This document shows positions 11,460 through 21,100 of a DNA stretch of 64,000 nucleotides, piece after piece; within the stretch, counting starts at the first letter, position 1; the number at the start of each line of letters is the position of its first letter. The position numbers were made by a program, and so were the translations under genes. Origin of the DNA: JAGTRP01 sp035255045 (GTDB lineage: Bacteria; Pseudomonadota; Gammaproteobacteria; Burkholderiales; Rhodocyclaceae); the NCBI GenBank assembly GCA_035255045.1, contig DATFAA010000087.1, positions 38,422 to 102,421 on the forward strand, read 5' to 3'. The notes under the pieces are model-generated. The model did no database searches. It saw only the letters and a program-made list of their open reading frames with translations, and was not told the origin of the DNA.

Positions 11460-11586
11460 CCCCCCCATCTTGGCAGTAGACAGGCCGCACGCTGCTGGGC
11501 CACTATGCGGGCAAACCGGTATAAAAAGCGGAAAAACCGCGCATATTCAACAACCTGTTCCAGACAAGGGCTGGCTACCGGGCGAC

Positions 11587-14166
11587 GTGACATCCTTTCT
11601 ACTTGGCAAATTGCGGGGGCGGCGGCCGGGGGGCCCCGCCAACGGTGACGGGGCCGCCAGCCGCCGGCATCTGCTCCTGCCCTTGTTCCTGCTCGTGGCC
11701 GCCATCGCCGGCCTGACGGCCATCGCCATCGACAGCACCGTGGACACCCAGGAGGGCAAGGAACTGGCCCGCCTGCAGGCCATCGCCGACCTCAAGGCGC
11801 GGCAGCTCACCGACTGGCTGGAGGAAAGGTATGGCGAAGCCCGTTTTCTGCGGGACAGCCAGTACTGGGGCGGAATCTGGCGGCACTGGCGCCAGGACGG
11901 CTCCACCGCCAGCCGCGACCTCCTCCTCCACCGCCTCGACGAATTCCGCAGCCAGGACGGTTTCCGGGACGTCATCCTGCTCGACGAGGACGGCTCTCCC
12001 CTGTGGTCGGCCGCCGGCGGACCGCCCGCCGTCGACCCCGCCCTCGCCGCCTTCGCCCGGAAGGCCGGCCGCCGGGCCGAAGTGGGCCACTTCGGCCCCT
12101 ACCGGGACCGGGATGGCCGCCTGCACCTGGATTTCGTGGCGCCCTTGGCGGGGGCCGGCAATCCCGCCCCCGTCGTCCTGCTGCGCACCGACCCGGCGGA
12201 CTACCTCTCCCGGGATTTCCAGGCCTGGCCGGTGCCCGGCACCAGCGGCGAGATACTCCTGTTCCGGCGGGGTGGCGACCAGGTGCTCTATATCAACGAA
12301 CTGCGCCACCATGGCGATCAGGCCATGACCCTGCGGGCCCCCCTCCAGGCCGGGAAGCTCCTGGCAGCCCGCGTCCTGCGCGGGGAGGCCCGCATGGACC
12401 AGCCGCTGGAAGGGGTGGATTACCGTGGGGTGCCGGTGACCGGGGTGGCGCAACCCATCGCCGGCACGGACTGGTTCCTGATGGCCAAGCTCGACCAGGA
12501 GGAGGTCTCCGCCGAAGCCGTCCGCAGCGCCCAATGGATCGCCCTGGCCGGCCTCCTGGCCCTGGCGGTGGCGGTGGCCGGCGCCGTCCTCTTCTACCTG
12601 CGGCAGCGGCTTGCCGCTTCCCGGGCCGAGCGCGAGAGCCAGGCCGAGAGGCTGCGGGCCCTGCAAATCCTCGACACCATCACCGAGAATTCCACCGACC
12701 ACGTCTTCGTCAAGGATACGGCGGGGCGCTACCTTTTCCTCAATGGAACCACCGCCCGCTTCATGGGCAAGTCGAAGGCCGAGGTGCTGGGCCGCAGCGA
12801 CACCGATCTGTTTGGCCCGACCGTCGCCGCCACCATGCTGCGCAGCGACCGCCGGGCAATGTCCGCGAAGCAGCCCTTCACCGAGGAGGAGGACATCGCC
12901 ACGCCCGACGGGACAGCGACCTTCCTGACCACCAAAGGCCCGATGCGCGATGCCGACGGGCGGCTCGCCGGGGTCTTCGGCATTGCCCACGACATCACCC
13001 TGCGCAAGCAGGCGGAAAGCCAAGTGCGCCAGCTCTCCCTGGCGGTAGAGCAGAGCCCGGTGAGCATCGTCATCACCGACCTCGACGCCACCATTCAGTA
13101 CGTAAACCAGGCTTTCGTGGACAAGACCGGGTACAGCCGGCAGGAGGTCGTGGGCCGCAACGTCGGCATGGTCAAGTCCGGCATGACCCCTGCGGAATGC
13201 TATACCGGCCTCTGGGATGCCCTCGCCCTGGGCTCCTCCTGGAAGGGCGAACTGCGCAACCGGCGCAAGAACGGCGAGCAATATGTGGACCTCACCGTCA
13301 TCGCCCCCATCCGCCAGGCAGACGGTGGCATCACCAACTACGTCGCGGTGCAGGAAGACATCACCGAGAAAAAGCGCCTGACCGAGGAATTGGCTCGCCG
13401 CGCCCAGGAGCTGCAGGAATCCAACCGTGCCCTGCGGGAGGAAACCGAGATGCGGCGGCAGACAGAAGCCGAGCTGCGACGCTCCAATAGCGAACTTGAG
13501 CAGATCGCCTACATCACCAGCCACGACCTCCAGGAGCCCCTGCGCACCGTCGCCAGCTTCGTGCAGCTCCTGGCCCAGCGCAACCAGGAGCGCCTGGACG
13601 AGGAGTCGAACCAGTTCATCAGGTTCGCCGTCGATGGCGTCGCCCGCATGCAGGCCATCATCCAGGACATCCTGGAGTACTCCCGGGTCGGGGGCGCGGC
13701 CGACAGGTCGGTCGAGTTCGCCGACACCTCGGCCGCCTTCGCCGCGGCCATGGCCAACCTCCAGGGCGCCATCGCGGCGGCCGGGGCCCAGGTCACCAGC
13801 GACCCCCTGCCGCCGGTGGCGGTGGCGCCCCAGCGCCTGACACAGCTCTTCCAGAACCTGGTGGGCAACAGCCTCAAGTTCCGCGGCCCGGAGGCGCCGG
13901 TCATCCACGTCTCGGCGGAGCGGGAGGACGGCATGTGGCGCTTCTGCGTCCAGGACAACGGGATCGGCATCGACCCCCGCTACCACGACAAGATATTCGT
14001 CATCTTCCAGCGCCTGCACAGCCGCTCGGAATACCAGGGCACTGGCATCGGCCTCGCCCTCTGCAAGAAGATCGTCGAGCGCCACGGCGGCCGCATCTGG
14101 GTGGAGTCTGCCCCCGGCGCGGGGGCGAGGTTCTGCTTCACCCTGCCCCGGGCCGTGCCCCAGTAG
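11587..14166 (+). CDS. Membrane-bound PAS-PAS sensor histidine kinase
   Basis: About 859 residues if translation starts at the GTG at 11587; the frame is open from 11470 and the true start is uncertain. Order: TM segment near residues 28-47, a ~270-residue periplasmic sensor region, TM near 320-340, PAS (~365-480), PAS (~490-600), a coiled-coil rich in Glu/Arg, a phytochrome-type HisKA with SHDLQEPLRT (phospho-His in SHD), and an HATPase_c domain with DNGIGID and GTGIGLALCKK. It has no receiver domain and no adjacent response regulator, so its partner is elsewhere. A CGGTATAAAA stretch near 11517-11526 upstream could contribute to a promoter. The signal is unknown. Confidence 0.85.
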   Translation: MTSFLLGKLRGRRPGGPANGDGAASRRHLLLPLFLLVAAIAGLTAIAIDSTVDTQEGKELARLQAIADLKARQLTDWLEERYGEARFLRDSQYWGGIWRHWRQDGSTASRDLLLHRLDEFRSQDGFRDVILLDEDGSPLWSAAGGPPAVDPALAAFARKAGRRAEVGHFGPYRDRDGRLHLDFVAPLAGAGNPAPVVLLRTDPADYLSRDFQAWPVPGTSGEILLFRRGGDQVLYINELRHHGDQAMTLRAPLQAGKLLAARVLRGEARMDQPLEGVDYRGVPVTGVAQPIAGTDWFLMAKLDQEEVSAEAVRSAQWIALAGLLALAVAVAGAVLFYLRQRLAASRAERESQAERLRALQILDTITENSTDHVFVKDTAGRYLFLNGTTARFMGKSKAEVLGRSDTDLFGPTVAATMLRSDRRAMSAKQPFTEEEDIATPDGTATFLTTKGPMRDADGRLAGVFGIAHDITLRKQAESQVRQLSLAVEQSPVSIVITDLDATIQYVNQAFVDKTGYSRQEVVGRNVGMVKSGMTPAECYTGLWDALALGSSWKGELRNRRKNGEQYVDLTVIAPIRQADGGITNYVAVQEDITEKKRLTEELARRAQELQESNRALREETEMRRQTEAELRRSNSELEQIAYITSHDLQEPLRTVASFVQLLAQRNQERLDEESNQFIRFAVDGVARMQAIIQDILEYSRVGGAADRSVEFADTSAAFAAAMANLQGAIAAAGAQVTSDPLPPVAVAPQRLTQLFQNLVGNSLKFRGPEAPVIHVSAEREDGMWRFCVQDNGIGIDPRYHDKIFVIFQRLHSRSEYQGTGIGLALCKKIVERHGGRIWVESAPGAGARFCFTLPRAVPQ

Positions 14167-14257
14167 GCCCCGGCCAGCCGGGACGACGGCCGCCGGAACT
14201 GGATTGTCCCCGGGCGGTCTGCCAGACTATTGTCATTGCCCTTGCCGGCCCGGAGAC

Positions 14258-15982
14258 ATGCCCGACCGCCCCCTTGCCCTTCCCCGGCCGCACCGCCTGC
14301 TCGCCGCCCTCGCGATGACGATGGCCGGGCTGGCCGCGGCCCAGGACATCGGGCTGCGGGCCCCGAAGGACATCGACGCCCTCGTCTCCCCCTACCTGCC
14401 CACCGAATCCCTGGCCGACCCGGCCGCCCGGGAGCAGGCCCGCCGGCGCCTGGAGAAGAGCCTGCCGGAACTGCTGGCCACCGAGGGCTACTTCCGCCCC
14501 CGCCTGGATTTCTCCGAGCAGGACGGCATCCTGGTGGTGCGCATCGACCCCGGCCCCCGCACCGTCATCGCCGCCGTGGACGTCACCATCGGCGGCAACC
14601 TGGAAGACACCGAGCGCCGCGCCCTCATCGCCAGCTGGCCGCTGTCCCCGGGCAAGCCCTTCCGCCAGGCCGACTGGAGCGCCGCCAAGCAGCAGATCCT
14701 CACCTGGCTGCTGGGCATCGGCCATGCCGGCGCCAACCTCACCGACAGCCGGGCCGACATCGACCCGGAAACCGGCCAGGCCCGCCTGCAGGCCAGCTAC
14801 GACGCCGGCCCCCCCTACCGCTTCGGGCCCCTGGTGATCGAGGGCCTCAGCCGCTACCCGGCGGAGCTGGTGGAGCGCTACAACCGCACGGTGCGCCCCG
14901 GCGAGCCCTACCGGGAAGGCCAGCTCATCGCCCTCCAGAACGCCCTGCAAGGCACCCCCTACTTCTCCTCGGTCCAGGTGGACATCGAGCGGGGCGGCGA
15001 ACCGGGCCCGGACGGCACGGTGACCGCCCCGGTGCACCTCCTGGTGCAGGAGCGCAAACCCCACCGGGTGGCCCTAGGGGCGGGCATCAGCTCCAACACC
15101 GGCGCCCGGGTGGAAACCAACTACCACACCGCCGACCTCTTCCGGAACGCCTGGGAACTGGACAGCGGCGTGCGGGTGGAGCAAAAGCGGCAGATCGCCT
15201 ACGCCGACGTCTTCCTGCCCCCGGACGAGCGCAACTACCGCCACGGCTTCGGCACCCTGGTGGAGCAGACCGACATCCAGAACCTCGCCACCGAGCGCTT
15301 CGCCATCGGCGTCCAGCGCAGCCAGCAGCGGGGCTCGGTGGAGATGCGCCTGTCCCTCAACTGGCAGGAGGAGAAGAAGCGGCCCGAGGGCGGCATCGCC
15401 ACCATCGACCGGGCCCTGGTCCCCGACAGCCTGTGGACCTGGCGGCGGGTGGACAGCCTCCTCGACCCTCGCCAGGGCATCGTCCTCCAGGCCCGCATCG
15501 GCGGCGCTTCCCGGGCCCTCCTCTCGGACCGGGATTTCCTCCGCCTGCACGGCCGCTACCAGCAGTTCATCCCGGTCGGCCGGCGGGACGTCCTCACCCT
15601 GCGGGGGGAAATGGGCCGGACCCTGGCCGAATCCCGCCTCGGCATCCCCCAGGAATACCTGTTCCGGGCCGGCGGCACCAACTCGGTGCGGGGCTATTCC
15701 TACCAGAGCCTGGGGGTCAAGGAAGGCTCGGCCATCGTCGGCGGCCGCTACCTGGCCGTGGCCAGCGCCGAATACACCCACTGGCTGGACGAGCGCTGGG
15801 GCATCGCCGCCTTCGTCGACGCCGGCGACGCCGCCGACGACATGAAGGGCTTCCGCCCGGCCGTGGGCTACGGCCTCGGCGCCCGCTGGAAGAGCCCGGC
15901 CGGCCCCATCGCCGTGGACCTGGCCTACGGCGATCGCACCGGCAGGTTCCAGCTCCACTTCTCCCTCGCCATCCCGTTCTAG
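14258..15982 (+). CDS. tamA: Autotransporter assembly factor TamA
   Basis: A 574-residue Omp85-family outer-membrane protein: signal peptide (about 1-30, ending GLAAAQ), POTRA-like repeats over ~30-260, then a C-terminal 16-strand barrel of the BamA/TamA type with a GGTNSVRGY loop-6-like motif (VRGY). Length and domain order fit TamA. It works with TamB in moving autotransporters and/or phospholipids to the outer membrane. ATG at 14258 is chosen because it starts the signal peptide; GGAGA lies immediately upstream. tamB lies downstream, but an unrelated-looking HD-GYP gene separates the two. Confidence 0.92.
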   Translation: MPDRPLALPRPHRLLAALAMTMAGLAAAQDIGLRAPKDIDALVSPYLPTESLADPAAREQARRRLEKSLPELLATEGYFRPRLDFSEQDGILVVRIDPGPRTVIAAVDVTIGGNLEDTERRALIASWPLSPGKPFRQADWSAAKQQILTWLLGIGHAGANLTDSRADIDPETGQARLQASYDAGPPYRFGPLVIEGLSRYPAELVERYNRTVRPGEPYREGQLIALQNALQGTPYFSSVQVDIERGGEPGPDGTVTAPVHLLVQERKPHRVALGAGISSNTGARVETNYHTADLFRNAWELDSGVRVEQKRQIAYADVFLPPDERNYRHGFGTLVEQTDIQNLATERFAIGVQRSQQRGSVEMRLSLNWQEEKKRPEGGIATIDRALVPDSLWTWRRVDSLLDPRQGIVLQARIGGASRALLSDRDFLRLHGRYQQFIPVGRRDVLTLRGEMGRTLAESRLGIPQEYLFRAGGTNSVRGYSYQSLGVKEGSAIVGGRYLAVASAEYTHWLDERWGIAAFVDAGDAADDMKGFRPAVGYGLGARWKSPAGPIAVDLAYGDRTGRFQLHFSLAIPF

Positions 15983-15995
15983 CCCGGCCCCGGGA

Positions 15996-16011
15996 TAAGG
16001 GTTCGCCCTTA
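15996..16011 (+). terminator. Stem-loop with TTCG tetraloop after tamA
   Basis: TAAGGG-TTCG-CCCTTA forms a perfect 6-bp stem closed by a stable TTCG tetraloop, 13 bases after the tamA stop. Flanking CCCG and CGGG can extend it with a bulge. No T-run follows, so it may stabilise the 3' end of tamA mRNA or act as a weak terminator rather than a classic intrinsic terminator. Confidence 0.45.
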
Positions 16012-16123
16012 CGGGAAGCGGCGCCCTTTCTTGTCCGGCGCGATTGACAGGGGGATATCGAAGGCCTACTTTTGGATCGATATCCGGGCCCGTCCCTACG
16101 GCTCGCCGGAAATCCCCCGCACC

Positions 16124-18109
16124 ATGGCTGCAGACCTTCCGATCCCGGGCCGCACGGCGGCCTTCTCCCTATCCACCGGCTTCCTGCTGCGCTGGGGCGG
16201 ATTCGCCCTCCTGCTCGCGGCCATCGCCGGCACCTCCCTCTACAGCTACGTGCTGTTCCACAGCCTGGTGGAAATCTTCCGCATCGTCGTCATCTTCGCG
16301 GTGGCAGCCCTGGCCTGGAATGCCCGCAGCCAGATCGACAGCCCCTTCCTGCTCCTGGCCGGCCTCGCCTATCCCGCCGTCGGCCTCATGGAACTGCTCC
16401 ACACCCTGGCCTACAAGGGCATGGGGGTCTTCCCCGCCGACGCCAACCTGCCCACCCAGCTGTGGATCGCCCTGCGCGGCTTCGAGAGCGTCGCCATCGT
16501 CATCGCCGCCGGCCTGCCGGCCCGCCGGCGCGCCTCGGTTCCCGGGCTGGCCCTGGGCTTCCTGGCGGCGGGCGGCACCTTGACCGGGCTGGTGCTGTCC
16601 GGCCGCTTCCCGGACTGCTTCGTCGAGGGCCAGGGCCTCACCCCCTTCAAGATCATGGCGGAATACGCCATCGCCGGACTGTTCGCCACCGCCCTCTTCC
16701 TCCTGTGGCGGGACCGGGCCGCCTTCGGTGGCGACATCCTGCCCCTGGTGGCCCTGGCCATGGCCTGCGACATCCTGGCGGAACTGGCCTTCACCCAGTA
16801 CGCCAGCGTCTACGGGGCGGCCAACCTGGTGGGGCACCTGCTCCTCCTGGCCTCCACCTACTTCCTGTACCGGGCCCTGCTGCTGCGGGGCATCCAGCGA
16901 CCCCAGCTCCTCCTTTTCCACCAGCTCAACCGGGAGAAGGAACTGCTGGCCAGGAACGAGGCCGAGCTCGCCCGCAAGGTGGCCGAGCGCACCGCCGAGG
17001 TCACCAAGAGCAACCGGCGGCTCAAGCTCCTGTCCGCCAGCAACCAGACCCTGCTCCACGCCGCCGACCAGGAAGAGCTGGTGGCCCGCATGTGCCGGGC
17101 GGTGACCGAGGTGGGCGGCTTCGCCGGCGCCTGGATCGGCAGCCCCGACCCGGCCGGCGGGGGGCGCCTGTGCCTGCTCGGGGCCAGCCATGCCGAAGTG
17201 GCGGCGGCCTTCGGCGAGGCCCGGAGCTGCCTGGCCGCCCCCGGGTCGCCGGTGGCGGAGGCCCTGCGCACCGGCAAGCCGGTGCCCTTCCGGGACTGCC
17301 TGCCCCTGCCGCCCCTGCCCGCCGCCAAGGCCGGCATCGCCCTGCCCCTGGACGGCCGGTCCGGCGCCGCCTGCCTGGTGTTGTGGGCGAAGGAGCCGGC
17401 GCTGCTGGCGGAGGAGGAAATCCCCACCCTCGAGGAACTGGCCGCCGACCTCAGCTTCGGCCTCACCGGCCTGCGCATCAAGAACGAGCGGGAATCCGGC
17501 CTGCGGGCCCTGGCCCGGGTCATGGAGGACACGGTGCAGGCCATCGCCAGCACCGTCGAAATGCGCGACCCCTACACCGCCGGCCACCAGCGGCGGGTGG
17601 CCGAGCTGTCGGTGGCCATCGGCCGCGAACTCGGCCTGGCGGAGGACCGGGTCCATGCCATCGGCCTGGCCGCCACCATCCACGACCTCGGCAAGATCAC
17701 CATCCCGGCGGAAATCCTCACCCGGCCGGGGCGCCTGTCGGATATCGAATACACCCTCATCAAGACCCACCCGGACGTGGGCCACGAGATCATCAAGCAC
17801 ATCGACTTCCCCTGGCCCATCGCCGAGGCCATGTCCCAGCACCACGAGCGCATCGACGGCTCCGGCTATCCCCACGGCCTCAAGGGCGAGGCCATCGCCC
17901 TGGAGGCCCGCATCATCGGCGTCGCCGACGTCATCGAGGCCATGTCATCCCACCGCCCCTACCGGCCGGGCCTGGGCGTCGACGCGGCCCTGGAGGAGAT
18001 CGCCAAGGGCCGCGGCACCCGCTTCGACGCCGAGGTGGTGGACGCCTGCCTGCGGCTCTTCCGGGAGCGGGACTTCCGGTTCTCCAAGTCCTGGGGCGAC
18101 AGAAGCTAG
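16124..18109 (+). CDS. Membrane MASE3-like / GAF-like / HD-GYP c-di-GMP phosphodiesterase
   Basis: A 661-residue protein. Residues ~20-260 contain about seven hydrophobic helices resembling a MASE3 membrane sensor. A coiled-coil linker (~265-310) follows, then a GAF-like domain (~315-455) and a C-terminal HD-GYP domain from ~480. The HD-GYP core is intact: H520-D521 in IHDLGK, HHERIDGSGYP with GYP at 581-583, and GVADVIEAMSSHRPYR, so c-di-GMP hydrolysis is likely. It lies between tamA and tamB on the same strand, with 141 bases before it and 35 after it. ATG at 16124 is chosen just before the first helix; the upstream Shine-Dalgarno is weak. Confidence 0.88.
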   Translation: MAADLPIPGRTAAFSLSTGFLLRWGGFALLLAAIAGTSLYSYVLFHSLVEIFRIVVIFAVAALAWNARSQIDSPFLLLAGLAYPAVGLMELLHTLAYKGMGVFPADANLPTQLWIALRGFESVAIVIAAGLPARRRASVPGLALGFLAAGGTLTGLVLSGRFPDCFVEGQGLTPFKIMAEYAIAGLFATALFLLWRDRAAFGGDILPLVALAMACDILAELAFTQYASVYGAANLVGHLLLLASTYFLYRALLLRGIQRPQLLLFHQLNREKELLARNEAELARKVAERTAEVTKSNRRLKLLSASNQTLLHAADQEELVARMCRAVTEVGGFAGAWIGSPDPAGGGRLCLLGASHAEVAAAFGEARSCLAAPGSPVAEALRTGKPVPFRDCLPLPPLPAAKAGIALPLDGRSGAACLVLWAKEPALLAEEEIPTLEELAADLSFGLTGLRIKNERESGLRALARVMEDTVQAIASTVEMRDPYTAGHQRRVAELSVAIGRELGLAEDRVHAIGLAATIHDLGKITIPAEILTRPGRLSDIEYTLIKTHPDVGHEIIKHIDFPWPIAEAMSQHHERIDGSGYPHGLKGEAIALEARIIGVADVIEAMSSHRPYRPGLGVDAALEEIAKGRGTRFDAEVVDACLRLFRERDFRFSKSWGDRS

Positions 18110-18144
18110 CCGGAACTCTAGGACGCCCCCACTGTAACAAGCTT

Positions 18145-21100
18145 ATGGAAGCCCCCCCGGGCGAGGCATCGCCCCCTTCCCCTCGCCGCCGCCCCCTGCG
18201 CCTCGTCCTGACCGGGCTCCTGGTCCTGCTGCTGGCCGCCCTCCTGGCTGCCGGCGGCGGCGCCTACTGGCTGGTGCGCAGCGAAAGTGGCTTCGCCGCC
18301 TTCTGCTCCCTGGCCCACACCCTGAGCGGCGGCCGCCTCACCCTCATCCCGGCCGGGGGCACCCTGGCCGGCCCCCTGCGCCTGCGGGAAGCCCGCTGGC
18401 AGGACGCCGGCGGCGCCGTGCGCCTGAAGGACGTCGGGGTGGTGTGGTCGCCCGCGGCCCTTGGCCAGCGCCGCCTGGACATCTCCCAACTCACCATCGC
18501 CGCGGTGTACATCCAGCCGGGGCCGCCGAAGGAGCCCGCCGCCCTGCCGGCCAGCCTGCGCCTGCCCCTGGCCCTGCGGATCGGAGAATTCCGCATCGGC
18601 CGGCTGCTGCGGGGGGAGACGGCGCTGGCCGAGGACATTGCCGGCAGCCTCGAGAGCGACGGCCTCCGCCACCGGCTTGCCGGCTTCCGGGCCCGGGCGA
18701 GCCTGGTGAACCTGGCGGGGGAGGCCGAACTGGCAGGGGACGCCCCCTTCGATCTCAGCGCCCGGATGCACGCCGACAGCCAGTTCGAGGGCCACGGTTT
18801 CGCCCTCGACCTCGATGCCAAGGGCCCGCTGGAAGCCATCGACCTCAGCGGCCGGGCGAGCGGCGCCCTGCACGGCACCCTGGCGGCCCGGGCCACCCCC
18901 TTCCGGCCCCAGCCCTTCGAGCGCCTGCAGGTGCACCTCAAGGGCATCGATCCCGCGCTCTGGCGCCAGGGCGCCCCCAGCGCCAGCCTCGACCTGGACG
19001 CCGACCTCCTGCCCCGGCAGGAAGGCGGCGCCTGGACCGTGGCCGGCCCCTTCACCGTGGTGAACCGCAGCCCCGGCCGCCTCGACGCCAAGCGCCTGCC
19101 CGTCACCCGGCTGAGCGGCCGGGTGAGCTGGCGGGGCGACACCGCCACCTTCACCGACCTCGCCGCCGCTCTCACCGGCGGCGGCAGCCTCACCGGCCAG
19201 GGCCGCCTGGCCGGTCGCCAAGCCGCCTTCGACCTGACCGCCAGCCGCCTCGACGCCAGCCAGCTCCATCCCCGCTTGCGGCCGACCCGGCTGGCAGGCC
19301 CCCTCACCCTGCGGGCCGGGCCGGAAGAGCAATCCCTGGCGGCGCGCCTCGCCAACCGGGCCGAACCCCGCTTCGACCTGACCGCCGAGGCCCGGCGCCG
19401 GGGCGACCGGGTCGAGGTGGAAAGCCTCCAGCTCAGCGCCGGCCAGGCCCTGCTCCGGGCCCATGGCCAGGTCACCCTCAACCCGGCCTACTCCTTTGCC
19501 GCCAAGGGCGAACTGGCGCGCTTCGACCCCAGCCGCTTCGCCCGGGTGCCGCCCGCCCGCCTCAATGCCGTCTTCGAGGCCAGCGGCAGCCTGCAGCCCA
19601 AGCCGGCGGTGAAGGTGAGCTTCGACCTCCGGGACAGCCGCTTCCGGGACCAGCCCCTCACCGGCCAGGGGGAGGTGGACCTGGCCTGGCCGGAGGTGCG
19701 CAAGGCCGAATTCCGCCTCGCCGCCGGGCCCAACCGGCTGGAGGCCCACGGCGCCTTCGGCCGGCCTGGGGACCGGCTGGATGTCGCCATCGACGCCCCC
19801 GCCCTCGACCCCTACGGCATCGAGGGCGGCGTCAGCGGCCGGCTGCAGGTGTCCGGCACCCCCGCCGCCCTGGCCGGCAGCGGCCGGCTCCAGGCCGCCC
19901 GCCTGGGGCTGCCCGGCGTTGGCCGGGTCCACGGCCTCGAACTCCAGGGCGAACTCGGGGCCCGGGCCCAGGATCCCCTGCGCCTCGACCTGCGGGCCAC
20001 CGCCGTCGACCTGCCCGAGCGCCCCGGCAGCGCCAGGGAAGTCTCCATCCAGGTCGAGGGCAGCCGGGCCCGCCACGACCTGCGGGCCGGCGCCGCCCTG
20101 GCCGGGGAGCGCCACATCCGGCTCGCTGCCGCCGGCGGCCTGATCGAAGGGGGCGGGATGCCCGGCTGGAGCGGGGAATTGAAGGAGCTGGTGTTCACGG
20201 CGCCGGACCCGGCCCAGAGCCTGCGCCTCCTGCAGCCGGCACCCCTGCGCCTGGCGGCCGACCAGTGGGCCCTGGGGCCGGCGGAGGTGGCCGGCTCGGA
20301 GTGGCGCGGCCGCCTGCGGGCCGGCGCCGCCCAGGGCCGCCTCCAGGCCGAGGCCCGGGGCCAGGGCCCGCGCCTGGGAAGCATCGACGCCAGCCTCGAC
20401 GCCCGCCTGCAGGGGGCCTGGAGCCTGGCCCAGGACGCTCCCTGGCAGGGCCGCCTCAGCCTCGCCGCCGCCGACCTGGCCTGGGTGGGGCCGCTGCTGG
20501 GAGACGACTGGCGCACCGCCGGTCAGATCCAGGGGGAACTGCGCCTAGCCGGCACCCCGGCCCGTCCGGAGGTCACCGGCCAGGTCCGGGGCGAGCGCCT
20601 GGGGCTGCGCATCCCGACCCAGGGCCTCCAGCTGGAGAACGGCATCCTGCGGGCCGAGCTCACCGGCGACCGGCTGCAGCTGGCGACCCTGGCCTTCGAC
20701 AGCCGCCTGCGCCCGCTGCCGCCGGCCATCCCCCGCGCCGCCCCCGACCTGGCCCGCCTGACCGCCGCCCCCGGCCGGCTGGAAATGCAGGGGGAAATCG
20801 AGCTGGGCGGCCCCGGCCGGGCTCCCGGCCCCGACCGGGGCGCCGTGGATGTGCGGCTGGAGCGGGTCGGCGTCCTCCAGCAGGCCGACCAGTGGGTAGC
20901 CGTCTCCGGGGGCGGCAAGCTGCGCTGGCAGGGCACGGAACTGGGGGCGGAGGCCAAGCTGCGGGTGGATGCCGGCTACTGGGAACTCGCCCGGCTGGGC
21001 ATGCCCAAGCTCTCCGACGACGTGGTGGTGCACACGGCGAAGGCCGGCAGCGACAAGGGCCGCCCCCCCGCCACCCGCCCCAAGCTCGACCTGGACATCG